Shown: positions 8,133 to 17,147, counted from the first letter of the stretch. The stretch: DNA of 64,000 nucleotides from an uncultured Methanobrevibacter sp. (GCF_934746965.1 NZ_CAKVFS010000001.1:193988-257987), one strand, 5' to 3'. The notes: generated by a model from the sequence alone, not told the origin. Made by a program: numbers and translations.

Positions 8133-9582
8133 TTATTTAATTCCACTTATGGTAATAGTTCCTATGCTTTGTGCAATACTTGTAAATGTATTTTCTAAAT
8201 TTAATAAGTCTGTTAAAATATTATCATTTGTAGTAGCTATCTGCTTACCAATAATTCCGTTACTTTCTAATTATGGATTGCATTTCTTTGGAGGTTATAC
8301 TCCAATGGTTGATAATGTAACTGGAGTTGTTTATCACCCTGCTATTACATATTCATTTGATATGTTGCAACAGATATTTATTGCAGTAATAGGATTAATA
8401 ACTTTCTTAGTTGCGTTTATTTATTTATCAAAATATAAAAAAGCTTCTGGACATTATTTATTCTTGTTATTTATGGGTACTGCATCTGTAACAGCATTAT
8501 TACTTACTGATGATATATTTAACATGTTTGTATTTTTTGAAATACTTGCATTAGTTCAAGTAGGTATTGTGATTGCATCACCTATGGATTATAGTTATGA
8601 AATGGCTTTAAAATACATGGTTTTAGGATCTATTGGAAGTCCAATAATGCTTTTAGGAATTGGATTTTTACTTGCAAGTACAGGTAATATTAATATTTCT
8701 GATATTGTTGTAGCACTTCATAATGGAACTTTAAGTATGACTTCTCCTGTTTTATTAATGGCATTTGCTTTAATATTCTTCGGATGGTTATATGCTTCAG
8801 GATTACCTCCATTCCATGTTATAAAATCTGGAATATATAGTAAAGCAGAACCTCATGGTGCAGCATTACTCCAGGCATTTACAGTTATTTCAATGATTTC
8901 CATTGTTTTAATAATGTTTAGAATATTCCATGAATTACCAATCTTTGAACTGTTATTAATATTGTTTTCAATTTTAGCAATGATTCTAGGTGTTTCTCTA
9001 GCTTTAACTCAAACAGATTTCAGAAGAATGATAGGTTATTTAGCAGTAGGGGAACTTGGTTTTATTGGATTGGGTATTGGTCTTGGAACTCAGTTTTCTA
9101 TTACTGCAGGTCTTTTCCAAGCACTTAATGAAATAATAACTACTGCATTATTATTTATAGGATTTGGACTTATAGCTTATGTAACTAAAGAAGAGGATAC
9201 TCGTAAATTAGGTGGACTATTAGCTTACCATCCAAAAGTTGGTTTAATGCTTCTGTTTGGTGGTTTGGCTATGGCAGGTGTTCCTCCATTTAGTGGATTC
9301 CAAAGTAAATTAATGCTTGTTCAAGCTTCATTAAGTTGCGGATATCCAGAATTATCTATTCTTGCAGTTATTGTAAGTATAGCTACATTTGTTGTATTTG
9401 TTAAAACATTCTATGGAATGTTTTTAAGACCAAAACCAGCTACATTGGAAGTACCTGATAATGATGTACCTAAATCTGCAGTATTTGCAATGGGTGTTTT
9501 ATTAATATTAATTATTGTATTAGGTATTTGTCCCGGTATTGTTACAAATGGAATTTCTGAATTTGTAGGAGGTATTTTATGA
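8125..9582 (+). CDS. ehbF: Energy-converting hydrogenase B subunit F (NuoN/MrpD-like ion pump)
   Basis: 485 residues with about 14 membrane helices, the size and layout of NuoL/M/N and MrpD. Typical features are DDIFNMFVFFEI near 130-145, which holds the helix 5 glutamate, GLPPFHVIKSG with a conserved membrane Lys region around 230, and GVPPFSGFQSKLML near 390, which is a hallmark of the family. This is the main proton or sodium translocating subunit of Ehb. A ribosome binding site AGGAGG precedes ATG 8125, and the end overlaps ehbG by 4 bases (ATGA). Confidence 0.92.
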   Translation: MSNYLIPLMVIVPMLCAILVNVFSKFNKSVKILSFVVAICLPIIPLLSNYGLHFFGGYTPMVDNVTGVVYHPAITYSFDMLQQIFIAVIGLITFLVAFIYLSKYKKASGHYLFLLFMGTASVTALLLTDDIFNMFVFFEILALVQVGIVIASPMDYSYEMALKYMVLGSIGSPIMLLGIGFLLASTGNINISDIVVALHNGTLSMTSPVLLMAFALIFFGWLYASGLPPFHVIKSGIYSKAEPHGAALLQAFTVISMISIVLIMFRIFHELPIFELLLILFSILAMILGVSLALTQTDFRRMIGYLAVGELGFIGLGIGLGTQFSITAGLFQALNEIITTALLFIGFGLIAYVTKEEDTRKLGGLLAYHPKVGLMLLFGGLAMAGVPPFSGFQSKLMLVQASLSCGYPELSILAVIVSIATFVVFVKTFYGMFLRPKPATLEVPDNDVPKSAVFAMGVLLILIIVLGICPGIVTNGISEFVGGIL

Positions 9583-9914
9583 AACTTTATGACCAGATAT
9601 TCAATGTTGTAAAAGATTTTAGAAAATTCTTTTCTCCAGGTCCTGTAACTAATGCTGATGTTTCTGGAAGTATTACATCTGAAATATTGTTAATTGTTTC
9701 ATTAGTAATGGTATGTTTATTATTAAGACATGTTCATTTATTACTTGCAGGTATTGTTACTTTAATTATTCTTGTTGTTTTAGTAAAAAACATGCCATTA
9801 ATTCCTAAATTTAAAATAGAACAGGATGATTCATTAGATAAAATGATATTTTACACGGTTATGGTTTTAGGAATAATTGTTGTGTTTGTTTATTGGGGTG
9901 GTAACTTTGTCTAA
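9579..9914 (+). CDS. ehbG: Energy-converting hydrogenase B subunit G
   Basis: A 111-residue protein starting in an ATGA overlap with ehbF. The first 35 residues are hydrophilic; they are followed by two or three membrane helices (LLIVSLVMVCLLLRHVHLLL and two further stretches). I see no motif that ties it to a known antiporter subunit, so the name comes from its place between the NuoN-like and EhbH genes in the conserved order. It is expected to be an integral membrane part of the complex. Confidence 0.8.
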   Translation: MKLYDQIFNVVKDFRKFFSPGPVTNADVSGSITSEILLIVSLVMVCLLLRHVHLLLAGIVTLIILVVLVKNMPLIPKFKIEQDDSLDKMIFYTVMVLGIIVVFVYWGGNFV

Positions 9915-10185
9915 TAGTATTAAAACTATAATTGCATCAATAGTTACAGTATTATTTTCTGTATCTTTATTTGATGCATTATTTAATTTAAATAAGGTTA
10001 TTGTTCCTGGTGTAAGTAATATTTATAATGAGTTAGGTACTCAAATATCTCCAAATTTAATTACTGTTGTAATTTTTGATTTCAGAGGTTATGATACTTT
10101 GGGAGAATCTATTATATTATTAACTGCAGGTTTAGTTGTTTTACTTGTATTTGGTAGAGGAAGATTAGGAGGTAAAGAAGAATGA
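9907..10185 (+). CDS. ehbH: Energy-converting hydrogenase B subunit H (MrpB N-terminal-like)
   Basis: A membrane protein of 92 residues. TTG 9907 is chosen as start because GGGGTGGT at 9895-9902 is a good binding site and the overlap with ehbG is then only 8 bases; a GTG at 9898 is the alternative. The segment SPNLITVVIFDFRGYDTLGESIILLTAG matches the VTAVLFDFRGYDTLGE-type part of MnhB/MrpB subunits. The remaining MnhB-like half is the next gene, ehbI, so Ehb carries this subunit as two proteins. It ends in an ATGA overlap with ehbI. Confidence 0.82.
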   Translation: MSNSIKTIIASIVTVLFSVSLFDALFNLNKVIVPGVSNIYNELGTQISPNLITVVIFDFRGYDTLGESIILLTAGLVVLLVFGRGRLGGKEE

Positions 10186-10655
10186 GTCAAAATAGTGTAA
10201 TTTTAAAGTTAATAGCTTTACCAATTGCTATTTTTGTATCATGTATGGGGATAATGACTATTTTAGGAGGTCATATAACTCCTGGTGGAGGTTTCCAAGG
10301 GGGAGCTATGATTACTGCAGGAGTGATTATATGTCTTTTAGTTTATGGTTTGGATAAATCTCCAATAAATTTATCTCATGATTTTGTTAGTGCAGTTGAA
10401 GGATTTGGAATTTTAGTTTATATTGGGCTTGGTCTTGTAGGTTTGTTCTTTGCAGGATCTTTCTTGTACAATGTAGGAACTGATATTTCTGGTGTTGTTC
10501 CAGATTTTGTAAGGACAATTTTCCATTATCCTGATGTAACAAATGCAGGTATACTTCCATATTTGAATATTGTAGTAGGTTTAAAAGTATTTGTTGGATT
10601 AAGCGCAATTGTCATAGCTTTTATGGGTTTTAAAAAGTTTGAAGAGGAGAACTGA
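10182..10655 (+). CDS. ehbI: Energy-converting hydrogenase B subunit I (MnhB/MrpB-like)
   Basis: 157 residues with four membrane helices. The segment ILGGHITPGGGFQGGAMITAG near 28-48 is the clearest MnhB/MrpB signature in the cluster (GHxxPGGGFxGG). It belongs to the ion-translocating arm of Ehb and complements the preceding ehbH. Starts in an ATGA overlap with ehbH. Confidence is high for the family and for the position in the operon. Confidence 0.88.
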   Translation: MSQNSVILKLIALPIAIFVSCMGIMTILGGHITPGGGFQGGAMITAGVIICLLVYGLDKSPINLSHDFVSAVEGFGILVYIGLGLVGLFFAGSFLYNVGTDISGVVPDFVRTIFHYPDVTNAGILPYLNIVVGLKVFVGLSAIVIAFMGFKKFEEEN

Positions 10656-10664
10656 GGTGAACAT

Positions 10665-10913
10665 ATGTTAAATTTAGGTGCAATAATATTTGGATTTTTA
10701 TTAGGTGTTCTTGTAGGATCTCAAATTAAAAGTAAACGTATGGATACACAGTTCACCTTAGCATCATTTGTAATAATTTTCATAGTTGGATTGGTATCTG
10801 CATGGCAATTAGGGCCGTTTCCATTTTACACAGATATGCCAATAGCTTCCGGATTTTTCTTTGGATTGCTCGGTATTTTTGTAGGTAAACTATTATTTGG
10901 TAGAGGAGAGTAA
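10665..10913 (+). CDS. ehbJ: Energy-converting hydrogenase B subunit J
   Basis: A small 82-residue membrane protein with three predicted helices separated by short charged turns (SQIKSKRMD). The ribosome binding site GAGGTGA lies just upstream of ATG 10665. No catalytic motif is visible. It is the last of the membrane-only subunits before the iron-sulfur and hydrogenase genes, and the name is given by position in the conserved operon. Confidence 0.8.
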   Translation: MLNLGAIIFGFLLGVLVGSQIKSKRMDTQFTLASFVIIFIVGLVSAWQLGPFPFYTDMPIASGFFFGLLGIFVGKLLFGRGE

Positions 10914-10925
10914 GGAGTTTTTATA

Positions 10926-12341
10926 ATGTTTGTATCGACTAATACATGTGAAGGAATAGGGGACTGTATTAAACAATGCCCTACTAAAGCTATTCGTTTA
11001 ATTAATGGAAAGGCTTTAAGCTGTCTTACTTGTGGTTTATGTTATAAAAATTGTCCAAGTAATGCAATATTTGTTAATAATTATGGAGGTTATGTTGTAG
11101 ACAGAGCTAAATGTAGTGGCTGTGGAATGTGTATGTATAACTGTCCTATAAACAATATTAAAATTGAAGATGGGGTAGTTTATGGTATTTGCTCACGTTG
11201 TGGGGTTTGTGAAGATGCCTGTCCATCACATTCAAGAATAGATAGTTTTAAGTTAACTGAAGAAAAACAGTTGGAATTTATAAAATCGTTAAGTACTGCA
11301 TTACCAACATATAAAGGAGTTCCACATAAGACTAATGAAGTAACTCAAGTATCTAGAAGGTATTTTGCAACGGATTATGATAACTGTATATTCTGTGGAA
11401 GGTGTGAGGAATATTGTCCAACATCTACTATTCATGTAACTTTAGATAGGGATGAAGGTATTTGTAGTGATTGTGGACTTTGTGTTGATGTTTGTCCAAA
11501 TGGTGCAATGAATAAAAATCATATAGTTAATAAAAACATCTGTACACTTTGTTTGAATTGTTTAAAAGCATGTCCTCATAATGCAGTATCTATTGAGAAT
11601 TTTAAGATAAATGTAAATCATATTAATCAAAAACCAGAAGGTTCTATTATATCTTGTATTAATTGTGGATTATGCGCAACATTGTCTGAAAATGAATCAT
11701 TACGTTATGATGATTCAAAATTAAGGTATGATCCAACAGAAGATATTGGAGAAAATATTTCAAAATCACATAAAATAGCTATTGATTCTTGTCCAACAGG
11801 TACTCTTAGAGAAGATGAAGAAATGCTTCTTGTTAATGAAATAAATGGGGAAGAACAAAAAACACTTTCTGGATTTTGTGTATCCTGTGGAAATTGTGTT
11901 AAAGTCTGTGATAATAATGCAAGATTATTTAAAATAGCTACATGGGACGGTTCAATAACTGATGATTGTATTTCTTGTGGAATATGCTGTGAAGTTTGTC
12001 AGGAAAATGCCATTACTTTACATAGAGGAAGTATTTCTGTTGATTTGGATAAATGTATATTATGTGAAAACTGTGGTGTGCATTGTCCAGTTAATGCAAT
12101 TCCAAAAACTACAATGCATAAAAAAGAGATTATTGATGGTTTTTGTTTCATTGAACAAAAATTATGCATGCATTGTGGATTATGTTATGATATTTGTCCA
12201 TATGATGCAATTAACAAAAAAGAGGATAAATTTGAAGTAAATGAAGAAAAATGTAAATATTGTGGGGCATGTAAAAATGCTTGTCCGGCAAATGCATTTA
12301 TGTTTGAAAGAACTTTTAGAGATTCTATAGAGGGGATCTAA
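10926..12341 (+). CDS. ehbK: Energy-converting hydrogenase B polyferredoxin, subunit K
   Basis: A 471-residue polyferredoxin. Reading the cysteines shows eleven canonical CxxCxxCxxxC motifs, plus a first motif with altered spacing (CEGIGDCIKQCP at about 8-19) and one near the middle in which CINCGLC is separated from its fourth Cys (SCPTGT) by about 60 residues. It could therefore carry up to thirteen [4Fe-4S] clusters. It should pass electrons between the hydrogenase module and ferredoxin or an anabolic partner. The stop is directly followed by the ATG of ehbL, with GAGGGG inside its end serving as binding site. Confidence 0.9.
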   Translation: MFVSTNTCEGIGDCIKQCPTKAIRLINGKALSCLTCGLCYKNCPSNAIFVNNYGGYVVDRAKCSGCGMCMYNCPINNIKIEDGVVYGICSRCGVCEDACPSHSRIDSFKLTEEKQLEFIKSLSTALPTYKGVPHKTNEVTQVSRRYFATDYDNCIFCGRCEEYCPTSTIHVTLDRDEGICSDCGLCVDVCPNGAMNKNHIVNKNICTLCLNCLKACPHNAVSIENFKINVNHINQKPEGSIISCINCGLCATLSENESLRYDDSKLRYDPTEDIGENISKSHKIAIDSCPTGTLREDEEMLLVNEINGEEQKTLSGFCVSCGNCVKVCDNNARLFKIATWDGSITDDCISCGICCEVCQENAITLHRGSISVDLDKCILCENCGVHCPVNAIPKTTMHKKEIIDGFCFIEQKLCMHCGLCYDICPYDAINKKEDKFEVNEEKCKYCGACKNACPANAFMFERTFRDSIEGI

Positions 12342-12827
12342 ATGATAAACATGCTTAAAATAGCTTTGGAAGGAGCATTCACTAACTTTAAAAGAATATT
12401 CTTTGCAGCAGATAGGGTTACTGACATGGAAATAAGAAAACAGGTATCTACACTTACAGTGGAACCAACTAAAAAAGTTGATGAAGATGCTTGTATTGGT
12501 TGTGGAGGTTGTGCTAATGTTTGCCCAACAAATGCTATTGAAATGAAAAAATTAGCATCTCCAGTAAAGTTAACTGATAATTGGACAAAAACAGAAGTTC
12601 CAGAGTTAAACCCACTTAAATGTGTTGTATGTTATTATTGTCATGATTTTTGTCCAGTATTTTTATTGTATGGTGAAAAAGGAACAGTTCATCCAAATAC
12701 TGTTGGAAATCAAGAAGTGGATGTTTCAAAACTTATTAACCAACCAGTTAAAATATCTGATGATAAATTAAAAGTTATTTCACAGTATCTTTCAGATAAA
12801 ACAATATTAAAAAATAAGGAAGATTAA
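12342..12827 (+). CDS. ehbL: Energy-converting hydrogenase B ferredoxin, subunit L
   Basis: 161 residues with two ferredoxin motifs, CIGCGGCANVCP near 50-61 and CVVCYYCHDFCP near 95-106, so two [4Fe-4S] clusters, as in the NuoI-like subunit of group 4 hydrogenases. The N-terminal part with an amphipathic segment may attach it to the membrane arm. It should carry electrons from the small subunit to the polyferredoxin. An alternative ATG lies three codons downstream. Tightly packed between ehbK and ehbM. Confidence 0.9.
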   Translation: MINMLKIALEGAFTNFKRIFFAADRVTDMEIRKQVSTLTVEPTKKVDEDACIGCGGCANVCPTNAIEMKKLASPVKLTDNWTKTEVPELNPLKCVVCYYCHDFCPVFLLYGEKGTVHPNTVGNQEVDVSKLINQPVKISDDKLKVISQYLSDKTILKNKED

Positions 12828-12837
12828 GGGGGATTAT

Positions 12838-13284
12838 ATGGGAATTAAATCATTTTCAAGAGCAAGAGCAATACATCTAATGTTAGTTTATACTGGTGGA
12901 TGTAATGGGTGCGATATTGAGATTGTTAACTCTGTATTATCACCTAAATTTGATGCTGAACAATATAAAGTGTTTTTAACATGGAATCCTCGTGAAGCTG
13001 ATGTTTTGGTTGTCACAGGTCCTGTAACTAAACTAAATAGAAAACCATTAGAAGAAATTTATAATGCTATACCTGAACCTAAATTGGTGGTGGCTGCAGG
13101 AAGTTGTGCTTTGATGGGTGGAGTTTATAAAAATATTCATGGAGATATTCCATCTGAAGAAATTGAAGGACCTGTTGAAAATATAATACCTGTTGATGCA
13201 AAGGTTCCGGGTTGTGCTGTAAGGCCTCAGGATATTTTATCAGGAGTTGTATCAATTTTACCAAAATTATTAGATGCAGATTAA
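12838..13284 (+). CDS. ehbM: Energy-converting hydrogenase B small subunit M
   Basis: A 148-residue NuoB-like small hydrogenase subunit. Cys22 and Cys25 in TGGCNGCDIEIV, a third Cys in AAGSCALMGG and a fourth in VPGCAVRPQDI are the ligands of the proximal [4Fe-4S] cluster, which hands electrons on from the nickel-iron site in EhbN. The spacing and the C-terminal PGC motif are typical of group 4 membrane-bound [NiFe] hydrogenases. Cytoplasmic, attached to the membrane arm through EhbO. The binding site AAGGGGG precedes the ATG. Confidence 0.92.
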   Translation: MGIKSFSRARAIHLMLVYTGGCNGCDIEIVNSVLSPKFDAEQYKVFLTWNPREADVLVVTGPVTKLNRKPLEEIYNAIPEPKLVVAAGSCALMGGVYKNIHGDIPSEEIEGPVENIIPVDAKVPGCAVRPQDILSGVVSILPKLLDAD

Positions 13285-13300
13285 TAAAAGGAGTTTAAAA

Positions 13301-14428
13301 ATGGATGAAAAAATACCAAATAGTAAAATTATAGAAACTGAAATTCCTATGGGTACAGTTCACCCAGCTGCATTAGAACCGTATAGGGTCAGACTTTTTG
13401 TAGAAGATGAAATTGTTCAGGAAGCTGAAATAACTATTGGGGTTAACCATAGGGGAATAGAAAGAATCATGGAAGGACTTCCTGTTGAAAAAGCTAATGC
13501 ATTAACTGAAAAAATATGTGGAATTTGTTCTAATGCTCATGTTTGGAATTCTGTAAGAACTGCAGAATTAGGTTTGGATATTGAAATTCCAAAAAGAGCT
13601 AGTTATATTAGAATTATTGTTGGTGAATTAGAAAGATTGCATAGTCATTTTCTTTATTTGGCTCATGGATGTGAAGTTTTAGCTCATGAAACATTTTCAA
13701 TGAGGGTATTTTACCTTAGAGAAATCGTAATGGAACTTTTAAACATGATTGGTGGAAATCGTGTTCAATATGGTTGTTCTGTTATTGGTGGAATCCGTCC
13801 AAGATGTGACTTAGATTCTAAAAGAATTGAAAGATTAATTGTTGATATTGATAAGTTAGAAGAAGGTTTAACAGATTTTGTAAATAGGTTCACTGCAGAC
13901 TCAATATTGATGTCTAGGGTTACTGGTGTTGGTGTACTTCCTCAAAAACAAGCTATTAAATTAGATGTTACTGGCCCAACTTTAAGAGCTACTGGTGTTG
14001 TGCAGGATTTGAGAACAACGATGAAAGAATATGATGATTTTGATTTTAATATTATAACTCAGGAAGATGGTGATGTTAAAGCTAATTTGATGATGAGGGC
14101 ATTAGAATCCTTTGAATCAATTAAAATAATTCGTCAAGCTATTGCTAATTTGCCTGAAGGGCCAGTTGTAACTAGAAATTGGGAAATGAAAGATACTGAT
14201 ATTATTGAAAGTCGTATTGAAGTTCCAAGGGGAACATTGTATCATTCTTATGCTTTAGAAAGTGGAAGAGTTAGGCATTCTATTATTAGAACTCCATCTA
14301 TGGCAAATATTGGTGCAATGCAATATGCCTGTATTGGTGATCAAATAACTGATGCGCAATTGTGTATTGTTCAGTGTGATCCATGTTTTACTTGTACTGA
14401 TAGAGTAATTGAGATAATTAGGAGATAA
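13301..14428 (+). CDS. ehbN: Energy-converting hydrogenase B large subunit N
   Basis: The catalytic [NiFe] large subunit, 375 residues from ATG 13301, which has AAAGGAG just upstream (an ATG 27 bases earlier lies inside ehbM and lacks a site). Both nickel-binding motifs are intact: EKICGICSNAHVW (CxxC followed by His) and the C-terminal DPCFTCTDR (DPCxxC). The protein ends only nine residues after the last motif, so there is probably no long C-terminal peptide to be removed by a maturation protease, as in several Ech-type enzymes. It splits H2 and feeds EhbM. Confidence 0.95.
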   Translation: MDEKIPNSKIIETEIPMGTVHPAALEPYRVRLFVEDEIVQEAEITIGVNHRGIERIMEGLPVEKANALTEKICGICSNAHVWNSVRTAELGLDIEIPKRASYIRIIVGELERLHSHFLYLAHGCEVLAHETFSMRVFYLREIVMELLNMIGGNRVQYGCSVIGGIRPRCDLDSKRIERLIVDIDKLEEGLTDFVNRFTADSILMSRVTGVGVLPQKQAIKLDVTGPTLRATGVVQDLRTTMKEYDDFDFNIITQEDGDVKANLMMRALESFESIKIIRQAIANLPEGPVVTRNWEMKDTDIIESRIEVPRGTLYHSYALESGRVRHSIIRTPSMANIGAMQYACIGDQITDAQLCIVQCDPCFTCTDRVIEIIRR

Positions 14429-14432
14429 AATT

Positions 14433-15431
14433 ATGATGCAAAATACTATTATTTTCTCTATTTTAGCAGTAATTGTTACAGTAGTGGTATGTTTTGTTGT
14501 AAGTACATTTTTACCTGGTATTGAAAGAAAATATGTTCATGCTAGAATTCAACAAAGAATTGGTCCACCAGTAACTTCTCCAGGAATTATGGCTCCAATT
14601 AAATTTGTATTTAAGGAAAATGTTAGAGTATCTTCTCCGCTTCCAAATTTATATAAAGCATTACCTATTATATGTTTCATAGTAGTGTTGTGTATATTAA
14701 TAGCTTTAACTCCTCAAGCATTTCATATTCCGGCATTAGCTAGTTTAATAGCTGTTGTTGGTTTGTTAAAAGTTGAAGAAATATGTTATGTGTTAATGGG
14801 AGCATTATCTAAATCAATCATGTCTGTTGGAATGCCCTTTCCAGATTTAGTAAAAGGAGCAGTTCATAAAAATGCTACTAGGTCTTTCATGGAAGATATA
14901 AGTGCAAGAAGATCTTTAAGAATGATTACTTATGGTTCATTCCCATTATATTTATCAGTATTTGCACCTATAACTTATGCTGGAAGCATTTATCTTCAAG
15001 ATATAATTCAATATCAACAAGCTAATGGACCATTTTTATTTACAGTATCTGGAGCTATTGCAGCTATTGTATTTTTCATTGGTTATATGATTTTATTAAA
15101 TGAATATCCGTTTTCAATCATCAAAGCAAAATCTGATGTAATTGAAGGTCCTTATATGGAATATGCTGCTAAATATCGGGCAGTTGTATTTATTACAAGA
15201 GGATTTTTTATGTTTGTTCTTGGTGCATTGTTTTCAGTATTGTTTATTGGTATTCCACCAAGTATATTTTCATGGGGAATTTTAGTTAATATAATTGTAG
15301 CATTGGTATTTGTAGTTATGATGGGTATTTTCTCAGCATTTACTCCAGTGTTTACAAATAGACAATTATTACCTACTATTGTTGGAATATCTTTACTTGG
15401 AGTGTTATCTATTGTAATTGGTGTATTATGA
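14433..15431 (+). CDS. ehbO: Energy-converting hydrogenase B membrane subunit O (NuoH-like)
   Basis: 332 residues with about eight membrane helices, the NuoH/HycD-like subunit that links the hydrogenase module to the antiporter-like arm. ERKYVHARIQQRIGPP near 30-45 is the strongly conserved NuoH signature (RxQxRxGP), and SDVIEGPYMEYAAKYRAVVF near 230-250 holds the acidic loop. GGAG lies eight bases before ATG 14433; a second ATG follows directly. Strong family assignment. Confidence 0.93.
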   Translation: MMQNTIIFSILAVIVTVVVCFVVSTFLPGIERKYVHARIQQRIGPPVTSPGIMAPIKFVFKENVRVSSPLPNLYKALPIICFIVVLCILIALTPQAFHIPALASLIAVVGLLKVEEICYVLMGALSKSIMSVGMPFPDLVKGAVHKNATRSFMEDISARRSLRMITYGSFPLYLSVFAPITYAGSIYLQDIIQYQQANGPFLFTVSGAIAAIVFFIGYMILLNEYPFSIIKAKSDVIEGPYMEYAAKYRAVVFITRGFFMFVLGALFSVLFIGIPPSIFSWGILVNIIVALVFVVMMGIFSAFTPVFTNRQLLPTIVGISLLGVLSIVIGVL

Positions 15432-15440
15432 GGTGATTAT

Positions 15441-15695
15441 TTGAAATTTGTTATGCAACCAAAACATATAATAAGTCTTGGAGGATATATTGTAGAAACA
15501 CAGTTTCCTTATAGGAATCTTATAGTTGTAAATAAAACTTCTGAACCTATTAAGATTGAAATTCCAGTTTTTGATGAAAGTTGGATTGATGAACATAGGG
15601 ATTTAGGACTGGAAGTGATTCCTGTATCAAAAGAGGATAATTTTTTAAAAATGTGGAAAAGAGCACATGCACAATTAGATAAAATAAGGAATTAA
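15441..15695 (+). CDS. ehbP: Energy-converting hydrogenase B subunit P
   Basis: An 84-residue soluble protein starting with TTG 15441 behind GAGGTGAT. No cysteines clusters or membrane helices are seen. The sequence contains VVNKTSEPIKIEIPVFDESW, a beta-rich pattern, and a basic C terminus. Its function within Ehb is unknown; in Methanothermobacter the equivalent position is ehbP. It is spaced 9 bases from ehbO and followed almost directly by ehbQ. Confidence 0.8.
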   Translation: MKFVMQPKHIISLGGYIVETQFPYRNLIVVNKTSEPIKIEIPVFDESWIDEHRDLGLEVIPVSKEDNFLKMWKRAHAQLDKIRN

Positions 15696-15696
15696 T

Positions 15697-16356
15697 ATGG
15701 GAAATTATAGTTTAACTATTAAATCTGATGAAAAAAAAGGAGTATTGGATGATATTACTTCAATTATAGTTCAACATGAGGTTAATATTAGTTATACTCA
15801 TCTTTTCATTGAAAAAAATAATGTAGGCACAATTGATTTGGAACTTGAAAATGTAAATAATATTAAAGATTTGATTGTTGATTTAGAAGCTCTTGATGAA
15901 GTTAAATCTGTGGAAATACATTCATCTCAATCAAATGTTTATGGAAAGCGCATTATTATTGTCGGTGGTGGTGCACAGGTATCTCAAGTTGCATTAGGTG
16001 CAATCACTGAAGCTGATAGGCATAATATTCGTGGTGAACGTATAAGTGTAGATACTCTTCCGATTGTTGGGGAAGAAAACATAGCTGAAGCTACTGATGC
16101 AGTATCTAGACTTCCAAGAGCGCATGTTTTAGTATTGGCTGGTTCTTTGATGGGTGGAAAAATAACTGAAGCAGTTAAAAAAATAAAAAAAGAAAAAGGA
16201 GTAATTATTATTTCTTTAAATATGCCTGGAAGTGTTAAAGATTATGCTGATTTAATTATAACTGATCCGGTACAAGCAGGAGTTCTTGCAGTAATGGCAA
16301 TAGCTGATACTGCAGTTTTTGATATTGAAAAACTTCATGGAGATATTGAATATTAA
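15697..16356 (+). CDS. ehbQ: Energy-converting hydrogenase B subunit Q, ACT domain protein
   Basis: The last gene of the operon encodes 219 soluble residues. Residues 1-75 look like an ACT domain (KKGVLDDITSIIVQHEVNIS, then LEALDEVKSVEI), a ligand-binding regulatory module. The rest (KRIIIVGGGAQVSQVALGAI, then HVLVLAGSLMGGKITEAVKK) has a Rossmann-like glycine-rich start and is the DUF5612-type domain. It has no redox motif and may sense an amino acid or metabolite and tune Ehb, which would fit its biosynthetic role; this is inference. Its stop overlaps the convergent Cas4-like gene by 4 bases. Confidence 0.8.
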   Translation: MGNYSLTIKSDEKKGVLDDITSIIVQHEVNISYTHLFIEKNNVGTIDLELENVNNIKDLIVDLEALDEVKSVEIHSSQSNVYGKRIIIVGGGAQVSQVALGAITEADRHNIRGERISVDTLPIVGEENIAEATDAVSRLPRAHVLVLAGSLMGGKITEAVKKIKKEKGVIIISLNMPGSVKDYADLIITDPVQAGVLAVMAIADTAVFDIEKLHGDIEY

Positions 16357-17147
16357 TCTTTTGTACAAATTGCATAATATTCGCAATTTTTACACTTTTT
16401 TTCACTTATTTTCACTTTTGGTATCTTTTTATTTATTATGATTTCTTTTGTTTCATTTAAAATGCCAAATAAACTTTTTCTAAGGTTCATATCTATAACT
16501 ACTGGTCTTTTATCCTTTATTTTTGAATATTCTACAAATCCTACAAAAACTTCACTGTCAAATTCTTCTTCAATTAGAAGAGCAGTAGCTGCAACTTCAA
16601 TTGCATCTCCATCCCAAACACCTTTAATTGGGGGATTGGAACTTTTAAAAAGTATGGGATAATATTTCCCATCAATAATTTCTATTTTGTCACAAATCCC
16701 AATTAAATCAATTTGATTGTCTTTTATCAAGTAAGAATATATACAATTTGGGAAAAACATTTCTGTGATTTCAAAACCATCTTTATTTAATATTTTCATT
16801 GCTTTTTTAGCTTTGAGAGCTAATATTTTTATATTAAAATAACTTTCATTGGTTATTTCGTATTTTTGTTCTTGTGTAATTTCATAACCTAATTTTTCTA
16901 TAGTTTCTAAATTATTTTCACTGTAACTAGATATATTTTGAGATAATGCCGTTTCTATTTCCTTTAATTCCATATCTTTCTTTAATTTGCGCATATTTTT
17001 TTGTAATAAATCTTGAATATCTATTTTAATGTTTTTAAGTTCAGTATATACTTGATAATCTTCATTTTTAGAAATGTCTACATGTGTTTGTAGGTATAAT
17101 TTCATCGGACAATACATATACATTTTTATAGATGATATATTTATCAT
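16353..17147 (-). CDS. Cas4-like PD-(D/E)XK family protein, possibly lacking nuclease residues
   Basis: 264 residues. The N terminus has MYMYCPMKLYLQTH, like the first Cys motif of Cas4, and the C terminus ends KKCKNCEYYAICTKD, the three-Cys motif; together these four cysteines would hold a [4Fe-4S] cluster. Between them, LIGICDKIEI supplies the conserved Asp, but the usual E-x-K motif reads LFK (in PILFKSS) and the QxxxY helix reads EVAATALLIEE, so Glu, Gln and Tyr of the nuclease site seem replaced. No CRISPR array or cas1/cas2 is present in the window. It may be a structural or nucleic-acid-binding relative of solo Cas4. Overlaps ehbQ end by 4 bases. Confidence 0.65.
   Translation of the reverse strand: MINISSIKMYMYCPMKLYLQTHVDISKNEDYQVYTELKNIKIDIQDLLQKNMRKLKKDMELKEIETALSQNISSYSENNLETIEKLGYEITQEQKYEITNESYFNIKILALKAKKAMKILNKDGFEITEMFFPNCIYSYLIKDNQIDLIGICDKIEIIDGKYYPILFKSSNPPIKGVWDGDAIEVAATALLIEEEFDSEVFVGFVEYSKIKDKRPVVIDMNLRKSLFGILNETKEIIINKKIPKVKISEKKCKNCEYYAICTKD

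Noticed and set aside
11962..12240. Second frame inside ehbK rich in Cys and Val
   Set aside because: It is an out-of-frame reading of the repetitive ferredoxin motifs and has no own start signals.
13274..13300. Longer ehbN starting at 13274
   Set aside because: The upstream ATG overlaps ehbM and the strong AAAGGAG site points to ATG 13301.
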